The notes under the pieces are model-generated. The model did no database searches. It worked only from the letters and a program-made list of their open reading frames with translations, and was not told the DNA's origin. Shown here piece after piece: positions 1 to 5,499 of a stretch of 5,499 nucleotides of DNA. The DNA is from Clostridia bacterium (GTDB taxonomy: Bacteria > Bacillota > Clostridia > RGIG8785): the NCBI GenBank assembly GCA_017620795.1, contig JAGAUM010000121.1, positions 1 through 5,499 of the forward strand, read 5' to 3'. The translations under genes and the position numbers were made by a program. Position 1 is the stretch's first letter, and each line of letters begins with the position of its first letter.

Positions 1-312
1 ACCGTCGGCACGCAGGGGCAAATCCACATCGGGAATATTGACATAGCCTTTGGTGTTGCCAGTGGCGTCCGAAACGGCTAAGATGCCGCCCAAAGGCCCG
101 TCGCCCTTGATTTGCAGGGTCAGTTTTTCATGGGGTTGTTTTGCCAGTGCGCCCATGATGGATGCGCCTGTTAAGGTGCGCCCCAAAGCAGCAGTGGCAA
201 CGGGGCTGGTATGATGAAAGTTTACTGCCTGATTGACCATTTCAGTGGTGACAGCCACATAGAATCGAACCAAGCCGTCTTTGGAAAGTGCTTTTACCAG
301 TGCATCTGCCAT
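1..312 (-). CDS. hslO: Hsp33 redox-regulated molecular chaperone, N-terminal part (runs off the left edge)
   Basis: Hsp33 is a cytoplasmic holdase that is switched on by oxidative stress and protects unfolding proteins from aggregation. I translated 104 codons from the ATG at 310-312 to the window edge with no stop. The protein begins MADALVKALSKDGLVRFYV and contains KGDGPLGGILAVSDATGN (about residues 69-87) followed by GYVNIPDVDLP (about residues 90-100), which is the family pattern of a GDGPLG turn and a GYV-x-(N/I)P-x-VDLP strand. The family is normally about 290 residues, so roughly the first third is present. The C-terminal zinc-binding cysteines that act as the redox switch lie outside the window and cannot be checked. 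A good GGAGG site lies 8 nt upstream, inside the end of the preceding gene, and only 3 nt separate the two genes, so it is probably the distal gene of the same transcript. Confidence 0.93.
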   Translation of the reverse strand, partial: MADALVKALSKDGLVRFYVAVTTEMVNQAVNFHHTSPVATAALGRTLTGASIMGALAKQPHEKLTLQIKGDGPLGGILAVSDATGNTKGYVNIPDVDLPLRADG

Positions 313-315
313 GTC

Positions 316-1635
316 TTATTCCTCCAAGAGTGCGTTTAAAGCGTTCTTTGCCGTCTGTACCTTATAGGCATCGACGCGGTAATCCGTTCGACCGTTAATC
401 TTTGCCAGATAGGTCTGGGGATTGATTTCGTACAGGGAAACCTGCGTTTTGGTGCCGTTTTGAGCGGTAAAGGTATACTCAAAGACGGGCGGTTTTGCCA
501 AGGCGACAGAATCCGCTTCTTGTGCAGGAGCCATAATGGTGACCATCATCAACTCCAGATAAGCCTTTTTAAAGGCGTCGGAAGAGATTTCCTTACCATT
601 TAATACATATCGGTCGCCCAACGAAATGGTATGACCGTCCCAAGCAAAGGACGACAGGGTGGTGATATCCACCTTGGTCAAGAAGGGTTCTAACAGGCTG
701 AAAGGAGCCGTGTTTAAGAACTCCTTCGCCGTAGCGGGCAGAAGATAGATGCGGTCCCGACCTACTTTATACAAAGCGGATTTTTCGGTTGACATTAAAA
801 TCTTCTCGGTTCTGCCCAGTTTGGTGGTGACAGTAACCGTCACATCAGGGGTTAAAAGCCCATACTCGGGGGCGTTTAAGGTGTTTTCAATCAAGTCCTC
901 GCCCGTGATACTTAAGATGGACTGAATCCAATCTTCGGTTTCTTGAGGACGGGTTTCTTTGGGGTACGGTGCGGTCATTGCCCAGCTGCCCAAGGTCATT
1001 TCGTCCTTGGGGTCAGCAGTGCGGACGATGCGAAACTCCCCGTGATTGGGGTGCTTGACCGCAATGGCAGAAACCTCTGCCAAGGAGGTATCGAAGATGT
1101 CCTTTTTCAGGTACTGGGTGGGGGTGTACAAGAAGGGCTTTACCACTAAAGTAGCGACCAGATACACCTCCGGCTTACCTGCAAGTTGGGTATAGTAGGC
1201 GCTTTGGTCCAAGGTCTTATTACCAAAGACCAAGGTGGACAAAGTCCCCTCTGCCCCATGGACCGAAACCGTGGCGGCAGGCGTTAAAAAGCCATAATCG
1301 GCAGGGTTGTCTACGCTGTCTGCCAGTTTTTCGATGGCGGTTAAGACCGCAGCTCCATTGACTGTTTCAAACACATAAGCGGCGTCTACCTCTGCAGGGT
1401 CGCGCCCTTCGATATTCCACTGCCCGTCTTGAACCTTGTAAAAAGACAGGGTAGCATCGGGACGGGTCACCGTAACAGAAGTGACCTCTGCTTCGGTGAA
1501 GTTATGAAGTTGTACGGTTTTATCCACGCCAGGGGTCGGCGTAGGGGTTTGGGGCCACAAAAGCACGGCAACGGTGGCAGCTACCAAAACAAGAAGGATG
1601 GCGCCTACCCAAAAGAGCCGTTTTTTGGAACTCAT
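316..1635 (-). CDS. DUF4340-type membrane-anchored protein of a GldAFG-like ABC system
   Basis: This is a 439-residue protein with a short basic N-terminus (SSKKR), one membrane helix at about residues 8-27, a Pro/Thr linker (TPTPTPG, about 30-36), and then a large region predicted to face outward. I place it in the DUF4340 family from its pattern and from its position behind a GldG-like gene; its biochemical function is unknown. The outer region shows related modules: YGFLTP at about 114-119 followed by EVYLVATLVVKPFL at about 156-169, and YGLLTP at about 258-263 followed by RIYLLPATAKEFL at about 295-307. A third, weaker copy ends in DYRVDAYKVQTAKNAL near 418-433. I chose the ATG at 1633-1635 because GAGGAG lies 6 nt upstream and it overlaps the preceding stop as ATGA. 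The TTG at 1669-1671 would put 12 extra residues before the basic stretch and has no good site. I see no cysteine and no catalytic motif, so a structural or substrate-handling subunit is the likely role (inference). Confidence 0.82.
   Translation of the reverse strand: MSSKKRLFWVGAILLVLVAATVAVLLWPQTPTPTPGVDKTVQLHNFTEAEVTSVTVTRPDATLSFYKVQDGQWNIEGRDPAEVDAAYVFETVNGAAVLTAIEKLADSVDNPADYGFLTPAATVSVHGAEGTLSTLVFGNKTLDQSAYYTQLAGKPEVYLVATLVVKPFLYTPTQYLKKDIFDTSLAEVSAIAVKHPNHGEFRIVRTADPKDEMTLGSWAMTAPYPKETRPQETEDWIQSILSITGEDLIENTLNAPEYGLLTPDVTVTVTTKLGRTEKILMSTEKSALYKVGRDRIYLLPATAKEFLNTAPFSLLEPFLTKVDITTLSSFAWDGHTISLGDRYVLNGKEISSDAFKKAYLELMMVTIMAPAQEADSVALAKPPVFEYTFTAQNGTKTQVSLYEINPQTYLAKINGRTDYRVDAYKVQTAKNALNALLEE
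321..325 (-). promoter_or_regulatory. Ribosome binding site of hslO
   Basis: GGAGG on the minus strand, 8 nt before the hslO ATG. It lies within the last codons (Glu-Glu-stop) of the DUF4340 gene, so ribosomes finishing that gene end on the hslO start region, which favours coupled translation. Confidence 0.8.
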
Positions 1636-2972
1636 AGATATCTCCTCTTTCTGTAAGAAAGGATTCCCCAAAGGGCAATCAGCGCAGGAATCACCAGGAT
1701 GACCAGAACCGTCAAGACCCAGAAGGTACTATTGCTCATGGGGACGGTGTTGGTCTTGGAGACCTTTTGTGGGATGTTGACCGAGTCTTTACGGTCTAAC
1801 AAATCACGCATGATGTTGTTTAGAAAAGCGCTGTTGGAATATGCCGAGTCGGACACGATATCGTCATGAAGCATCAGATAGCTACCCGAAACCAGCACCT
1901 TGCCGACCGTATCGGTACCGCGGTATTTCTTGGAGCAAGCCAGTACCGAGGCGGTGCCCTGACCCTTTGCGGTCATGGCAGACTCGTAAGTGGTTGCCCA
2001 GACTTCGGTATCCACATAGTTGTTGGCTTGGTCAGCCAAGACACTAACGCTTTGGGCTTGGGGAAGCATCAGCACCGCGCCGTCATTGGCGCCCTCCAAA
2101 CGCTCGGGCTCAGTAAGACCAAGGATATAGTAGGGGTTTTGGTTGACGCAGTGTTCCAGATCGATAATCATGTTGCGGTCGAGGCGGATGTTCCATTTGT
2201 ACAGAAACTCCTCTAACAAGGGCAGTTCTGCAGGAGAATCCGCACCGAAGAAGAATGCAACCCGTCCACCATCGTTTAAGAAAGCATCCAAACGGGTGAC
2301 CTCTTCTGCCGACAGGTCGTTTTGGGGTGCGATATAGACCAGTGCGCGGGTGTTTTCATCCAATTCGCCAAGGCGCAGGGAGTCTAAGAAGGTGACGTTA
2401 TAGTTCTCGTTCTCAAACAAAGAGACCATGCCGTCGGTTGCGATGCCACCCACGAAGGTGACCGTCTCATCCGAGGGTTCAACCACGTAAGAGATGGCGG
2501 AGGTCAGGCACTGTTCCGCATTGACTGCCTGAAGCTCACCTAGGTTGTTATAGGTGACCAGGTCGGAAGGTGCCAAAACACGGTAACGCCCCTCTGCCGT
2601 GACCCAGACCGAGCCGTTTTGCAGGCGGTTTGCCACCTCGGCAGGAAGGGTTTGGGCATAAGCAGGGTTGCGAACGGGGTCTACATACGTGACAGTGAGA
2701 GTCTTGCTTTCGTCATAAAGGGAAAGGAGCTCACCCAGACGGGGGTCTACTGCCGATTCCTCGGACAGGATGGCGATTTCCACAGGGGTGTCGATACGCT
2801 CCAAGAGGTTTTTGGTGGTGTCAGACAGGCTGAAATAGCCTTCACGGGTCAGGTCAATCTGCAGACCGCCCAAGAGTTTGCCAGCCAGCAGGTTCACCAG
2901 TAGTACAATAATCAAAACACCTGCAATCAGCAGGGCGGAATTGGCACGGCGCCACAGTTTGTTCTTGTTCAT
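1632..2972 (-). CDS. GldG-like ABC transporter auxiliary protein
   Basis: This is a 446-residue protein resembling GldG and the ABC_transp_aux family, the accessory subunit encoded next to GldA/GldF-type transporters. A basic N-terminus (NKNKLWRR) precedes a membrane helix at about residues 11-34. The family-typical juxtamembrane stretch DLTREGYFSLSDTTKNLL follows at about 40-57. In the middle, RALVYIAPQNDLSAEEV and DAFLNDGGRVAFFFGADSP (about 209-247) match the usual 'pronouncement' fold: hydrophobic strand, LS-x-EE helix, GG-R strand. A second helix lies at about 416-439 and is followed by RKRRYL. Positive charges at both ends place both termini inside and the large central domain outside (inference). 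That domain has three cysteines (155, 275, 346), unlike the permease and the DUF4340 protein, which have none that I can see. The ATG at 2970-2972 is chosen because AAGGAGG lies 8 nt upstream; a TTG at 3006-3008 would overlap the permease. The stop overlaps the next start by ATGA. Confidence 0.87.
   Translation of the reverse strand: MNKNKLWRRANSALLIAGVLIIVLLVNLLAGKLLGGLQIDLTREGYFSLSDTTKNLLERIDTPVEIAILSEESAVDPRLGELLSLYDESKTLTVTYVDPVRNPAYAQTLPAEVANRLQNGSVWVTAEGRYRVLAPSDLVTYNNLGELQAVNAEQCLTSAISYVVEPSDETVTFVGGIATDGMVSLFENENYNVTFLDSLRLGELDENTRALVYIAPQNDLSAEEVTRLDAFLNDGGRVAFFFGADSPAELPLLEEFLYKWNIRLDRNMIIDLEHCVNQNPYYILGLTEPERLEGANDGAVLMLPQAQSVSVLADQANNYVDTEVWATTYESAMTAKGQGTASVLACSKKYRGTDTVGKVLVSGSYLMLHDDIVSDSAYSNSAFLNNIMRDLLDRKDSVNIPQKVSKTNTVPMSNSTFWVLTVLVILVIPALIALWGILSYRKRRYL
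1642..1647 (-). promoter_or_regulatory. Ribosome binding site that fixes the start of the DUF4340 gene
   Basis: GAGGAG lies 6 nt before the ATG at 1633-1635, inside the end of the GldG-like gene. It supports this ATG over the in-frame TTG 36 bases upstream. Confidence 0.75.
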
Positions 2973-2980
2973 CTGCGACC

Positions 2981-2987
2981 CCTCCTT
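2981..2987 (-). promoter_or_regulatory. Ribosome binding site that fixes the start of the GldG-like gene
   Basis: AAGGAGG, a near-perfect anti-16S match, lies 8 nt before the ATG at 2970-2972 and overlaps the TAA stop of the permease gene. It argues against the upstream in-frame TTG start. Confidence 0.85.
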
Positions 2988-3729
2988 AATTCCAGCGACG
3001 CTGTTCAATCTTCATGCCCGTTAAGAACAAAAAGACTGCCGCGAAGCTTAAATAATAGACCAGTGCAGGAAGCTCTACCATTCCCAAAGAGAAGGTTTCA
3101 TAGCGTGCCATTAAGGCAAACCAAGAAAGCACGGTCATGAAAATACGATACAAGAATGCCAAAACGCTGTTTTGTGTGTTTAAGATGGTGATATACTGGG
3201 CTAACGAATCCACCAGCACAAAAATCAGCAACAGCCCGATGGTGCCAATAACGGCAACCACCTGACTTTCGGTCAGGTTGGAAACGAACAGACCTCCCGC
3301 GATAAAAACGACGCCCAGCATCAGATAGCCGATGTAGCTGCCGAATAAGACACCCCAGTCAATAGAACCGCCCATAAAAGCGAGAATCAGGGGGTAAATC
3401 AGGGTGATTGCCAGTGCGACGGCATAGACGGCAAAAGCGGCTAAAAACTTGCCCAGAATAATGTCCCATACGCTGATGGGCGCCGTTAAGAGCAGTTGGT
3501 CCGAACGGGTCTTGCGTTCCTCGGAGAAAGAGCGCATGGTTAAAATCGGCACGATAATCAACAGGATGGTTAAAAAGCCGTTGAAGAAGGCATAGAAGTC
3601 GGTAGTGCCGAAGAGGATGTTGTTCATCCAGAAATAGAGACCCGAAAAGAAGGCAAAGATGCCTAAAAAGACATAGCCGATGGGGGTGCTGAAATAAAGA
3701 CCCCACTCTTTTTCGAAAATGGCTTTCAT
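2986..3729 (-). CDS. ABC-2 type transporter permease, GldF-like
   Basis: This 247-residue integral membrane protein is the transmembrane half of the ABC system, probably working as a homodimer because only one permease gene is present. It opens with MKAIFEKEWGLYFSTPIGYV, the usual amphipathic start of this family, in which the EKE and the P-x-GY turn precede the first helix. Hydrophobic segments lie near residues 17-35, 50-65, 96-118, 131-150, 157-177 and 217-237, with a possible extra one near 188-206. Between the second and third segments is MRSFSEERKTRSDQLLLTAP (65-84), followed by WDIILGKFLA. This is the highly conserved cytoplasmic coupling region of GldF/ABC-2 permeases, expected to contact the ATPase. 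The tail, YYLSFAAVFLFLTG followed by EQRRWN, is also family-typical. The start ATG overlaps the ATPase stop as ATGA. The substrate cannot be told from the sequence. Confidence 0.92.
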   Translation of the reverse strand: MKAIFEKEWGLYFSTPIGYVFLGIFAFFSGLYFWMNNILFGTTDFYAFFNGFLTILLIIVPILTMRSFSEERKTRSDQLLLTAPISVWDIILGKFLAAFAVYAVALAITLIYPLILAFMGGSIDWGVLFGSYIGYLMLGVVFIAGGLFVSNLTESQVVAVIGTIGLLLIFVLVDSLAQYITILNTQNSVLAFLYRIFMTVLSWFALMARYETFSLGMVELPALVYYLSFAAVFLFLTGMKIEQRRWN

Positions 3730-4655
3730 GCGTTGGCGCCCCCTTCCTGAGTCCGTTGTAAGAAAACTTCCTCCAAAGAAAGCTCTTCCTGTTTTAACTG
3801 GGTTAAGGCAAAGCCACGCTCCACACAGCGGTCAAAGATGGCACGACGCAGTTCCACCGAAGCAGGAGCTTCTATCATGAAGCGCTGTGCACCGATTTGG
3901 GTGACGCCATGAACGGTGGGCAGGGTAAAGAGTGCCGCTAAAATGGCGGTTTCGTCCCCTTCTGCTTCCACAATCAAGCGGCCGCCTGCAGCGGTGTGGG
4001 AGAGGTTTTCCAAAGAATCGTCCGCCACAATCTTGCCGTGGGCAATCATGATGATGCGGTTGCAGATTTCACTGACCTCGTGTAAGATATGGGAGCTTAA
4101 GAGCACGGTGTGTTCCTTGCCCAAGTCCCGAATGAGGTTACGGATTTCAATCATCTGAGCAGGGTCTAAACCAACCGTCGGCTCGTCCAAAATCAGCACT
4201 TCGGGGTTTCCCAAAAGGGCTTGTGCCAAGCCGACACGCTGGCGGTAGCCTTTGGACAGGTTTTTAATCAGGCGGGTTTTGACAGGGGCGATGCCGACCC
4301 GCTCCAAGATTTCGTCAATATGGGTTTTGACATCCTCCACCTTCGCTTTTTTCAGGTTGAAGGCGAAACGCAGGTACTCGTCCACGGTCATGTCCAGATA
4401 CAAGGGCGGTTGCTCGGGCAGGTAGCCAATGCGACGCTTGGCTTCATTAGGGGTTTCCAAGATGTCATAGCCGTCAATCAGCGCCTGACCTTCCGTGGCA
4501 GAGATATAGCCTGTCAACATATTCATGGTGGTGCTTTTACCTGCCCCGTTGGGACCTAAAAAGCCCACAACTTCACCCTTTTCGATGGTAAAGGACAGGT
4601 TGTCAACCGCCACCTTTTCGCCGTAGCGTTTGGTCAGCCCTTTCAGTTCAATCAT
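3726..4655 (-). CDS. ABC transporter ATP-binding protein, GldA-like
   Basis: This 309-residue cytoplasmic ATPase powers the adjacent ABC-2 permease. All core motifs are intact: Walker A GPNGAGKST (34-42), the Q-loop glutamine Q82 in YLPEQPPLY, the signature LSKGYRQR (133-140), Walker B VLILDEP (153-159) with catalytic Glu158, the D-loop GLDP (162-165) and the switch histidine H189 in LSSHIL. The signature carries K in place of the common G in LSGG, as is usual in the GldA/CcmA-like ABC-2 group. About 100 residues follow the nucleotide-binding domain (roughly 210-309). They form the variable C-terminal extension of this group and end in QLKQEELSLEEVFLQRT, the typical closing helix. The start ATG overlaps the aspS stop as ATGA, with GGAGG 7 nt upstream. 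The family also includes drug and lipid exporters, so the GldA assignment rests mainly on the GldF/GldG-like neighbours. Confidence 0.95.
   Translation of the reverse strand: MIELKGLTKRYGEKVAVDNLSFTIEKGEVVGFLGPNGAGKSTTMNMLTGYISATEGQALIDGYDILETPNEAKRRIGYLPEQPPLYLDMTVDEYLRFAFNLKKAKVEDVKTHIDEILERVGIAPVKTRLIKNLSKGYRQRVGLAQALLGNPEVLILDEPTVGLDPAQMIEIRNLIRDLGKEHTVLLSSHILHEVSEICNRIIMIAHGKIVADDSLENLSHTAAGGRLIVEAEGDETAILAALFTLPTVHGVTQIGAQRFMIEAPASVELRRAIFDRCVERGFALTQLKQEELSLEEVFLQRTQEGGANA
3739..3748 (-). promoter_or_regulatory. Weak or displaced ribosome binding site of the permease gene
   Basis: The purine run AGGAAGGGGG ends 9 nt before the permease ATG, and its better AGGAAGG core lies 12 nt away. 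It is the poorest site of the five visible here, so this start may depend most on coupling through the ATGA overlap with the ATPase gene. Confidence 0.5.
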
Positions 4656-5499
4656 GCTTCTTCCTCCGCAGTGGCGGTGATGGACAGTGCCAGCTCGGTC
4701 AGCTGTTTGTCATCAACGGTAGAAGGTGCACCGTTCATCAGCTCGGATGCGTTTTGTACCTTCGGGAAGGCAATGATATCACGGATGGAGCTCTTGCCCG
4801 AAAGGAGCATGATCAAACGGTCAAAGCCGTAAGCCATACCACCGTGAGGCGAAGCACCGAAACGGAAAGCATCCAGTAAGAAGGAGAAGCGGTCTTGTGC
4901 CTCCTCCTCGCTCATGCCGATGGCTTTAAACATCTTTTTCTGAATTTCCTGGGAGTGGATACGGATGCTACCGCCACCCAACTCGACGCCGTTTAAGATA
5001 ATGTCATAGGCTTTGGCACGGACTTTACCGGGGTCGGTGTCCAGCAGTTCCAAATCCTCGTCCATGGGCGAGGTGAAGGGGTGGTGCATGGCAACATAGC
5101 GACCCTCGTCCTCGTCATACTCAAGTAACGGGAACTCGGTCACCCACAGGAAGTTGTAATCGTCGGGGTTGATTAAATCCAGGCGCTTTGCCAGCTCTAA
5201 ACGCAGTGCGCCCAGAGCGTCAAAGACCACACGGTTGCGGTCTGCAACGATCATGATGACATCCCCTGCCTTGGCTTCGGCACAGTCGATGATGGCTTTT
5301 AACTGGTCTTCGGTAAAGAACTTGGCGATGGAGGACTTGATTTCTCCGTCGGGCATCAGGGTAATCCAAGCCATGCCCTTGGCACGGAAGAGCTTGCACA
5401 AGTCTACCAGCTTGTCCATGTCCTTACGGGAGAACTTTTCTGCCGCCTGAGGTGCAGTGACGCAACGGACACTGCCGCCTGCTTCGATAGCACCGGTAA
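4652..5499 (-). CDS. aspS: Aspartyl-tRNA synthetase, C-terminal half (5' end outside the window)
   Basis: AspRS charges tRNA-Asp with aspartate in the cytoplasm and is essential. The reading frame continues to the right edge without a stop. I read GAIEAGGSVRCVTAPQAAEKF upstream of the internal Met at 5417-5419, so that Met is not the true start and about 281 residues of a usual ~590 are present. Features in order are: part of the bacterial GAD insertion domain (from the edge to about 5150); LWVTEFPLLEYDEDEGRYVA; HHPFTSP (about 5066-5086); GGGSIRIHSQEIQ; and class II motif 3 in FGASPHGGMAYGFDRL (about 4814-4861), with its arginine at 4817-4819. It closes with IAFPKVQNASELMNGAPS, which is conserved in bacterial AspRS. 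Class II motifs 1 and 2 lie beyond the edge. The stop TGA overlaps the ABC ATPase start, which suggests the transporter is transcribed by read-through from aspS. Confidence 0.96.
   Translation of the reverse strand, partial: TGAIEAGGSVRCVTAPQAAEKFSRKDMDKLVDLCKLFRAKGMAWITLMPDGEIKSSIAKFFTEDQLKAIIDCAEAKAGDVIMIVADRNRVVFDALGALRLELAKRLDLINPDDYNFLWVTEFPLLEYDEDEGRYVAMHHPFTSPMDEDLELLDTDPGKVRAKAYDIILNGVELGGGSIRIHSQEIQKKMFKAIGMSEEEAQDRFSFLLDAFRFGASPHGGMAYGFDRLIMLLSGKSSIRDIIAFPKVQNASELMNGAPSTVDDKQLTELALSITATAEEEA
4663..4667 (-). promoter_or_regulatory. Ribosome binding site of the ATPase gene, inside aspS
   Basis: GGAGG lies 7 nt before the ATPase ATG, within the codons for the acidic AEEEA tail of AspRS. 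The C-terminal Glu codons of AspRS thus double as the translation signal of the transporter operon. Confidence 0.8.

Noticed and set aside
1203..1235. Inverted and direct short repeats (TTGGTC/GACCAA, GGTCTT/AAGACC, two CCAAGGT) as a possible hairpin or operator
   Set aside because: The arms are only six bases, have no U-tract, and lie in the middle of the DUF4340 coding sequence. They are explained by codon content.
1636..1671. In-frame TTG start giving the DUF4340 protein 12 extra N-terminal residues
   Set aside because: It has no good ribosome binding site, would overlap the GldG-like gene by 40 bases and would displace the basic stretch from the N-terminus. The ATG at 1633-1635 has GAGGAG 6 nt away.
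1866..2216. Plus-strand open frames of 60-120 codons, here and at 943-1149, 2619-2903, 3916-4158, 4221-4559 and 5169-5450
   Set aside because: Each lies wholly opposite a well-supported minus-strand gene, none shows a recognisable domain, and the sequences look like antisense shadows (runs of Arg, Ser, His).
2973..3008. In-frame TTG start giving the GldG-like protein 12 extra N-terminal residues
   Set aside because: It overlaps the permease gene, whereas the ATG at 2970-2972 has AAGGAGG at ideal spacing.
3359..3706. Minus-strand open frame of 115 codons inside the permease gene
   Set aside because: It is a frame-shifted reading of the permease, rich in His, Leu and Arg with no family features, while the main frame matches ABC-2 permeases along its whole length.
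5417..5419. Internal ATG as the start of a short AspRS-like protein
   Set aside because: The same frame stays open to the window edge and the upstream residues read as ordinary AspRS insertion-domain sequence, so this is a truncated view of a full gene.

Overview
All the coding sequence I can support lies on the minus strand, so the window reads from right to left as one tightly packed gene string. The order is aspS (3' part only), an ABC transporter ATPase, its ABC-2 type permease, a GldG-like membrane-anchored accessory protein, a DUF4340-type membrane-anchored protein, and hslO (5' part only). The gene junctions are 4-bp ATGA overlaps (three), a 13-bp gap and a 3-bp gap. Strong GGAGG-type ribosome binding sites sit in the tails of the preceding genes. 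I see no room for an internal promoter between genes and no convincing terminator.

The strong purine-rich Shine-Dalgarno sites, mid-range base composition, bacterial-type AspRS, Hsp33 and the clostridial style of ABC-2/GldG/DUF4340 cassette suggest a low-to-mid GC Bacillota, probably a Clostridia member of the Oscillospirales kind, as in gut genomes. This placement is inference from style, not from a marker comparison.

Right (about 4652-5499): the C-terminal half of aspartyl-tRNA synthetase. Centre (316-4655): a four-gene membrane system. The ATPase has every expected nucleotide-binding motif. The permease is a six-to-seven-helix ABC-2 half-transporter. The GldG-like protein has one membrane helix at each end and a large domain between them, predicted to lie outside the membrane. 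The DUF4340 protein has one N-terminal helix, a Pro/Thr linker and an outer region that looks like three tandem copies of one module. Together they resemble the GldA-GldF-GldG complex known from gliding Bacteroidetes, plus a fourth subunit. In a presumed non-gliding Bacillota the cargo or task is unknown. Left (1-312): the N-terminal third of Hsp33, a redox-activated holdase chaperone.

The most interesting content is the four-gene GldAFG/DUF4340 cassette, its close coupling to the housekeeping genes aspS and hslO, and the internal repeats of the DUF4340 protein. I see no CRISPR array, mobile element, RNA gene or attachment site.
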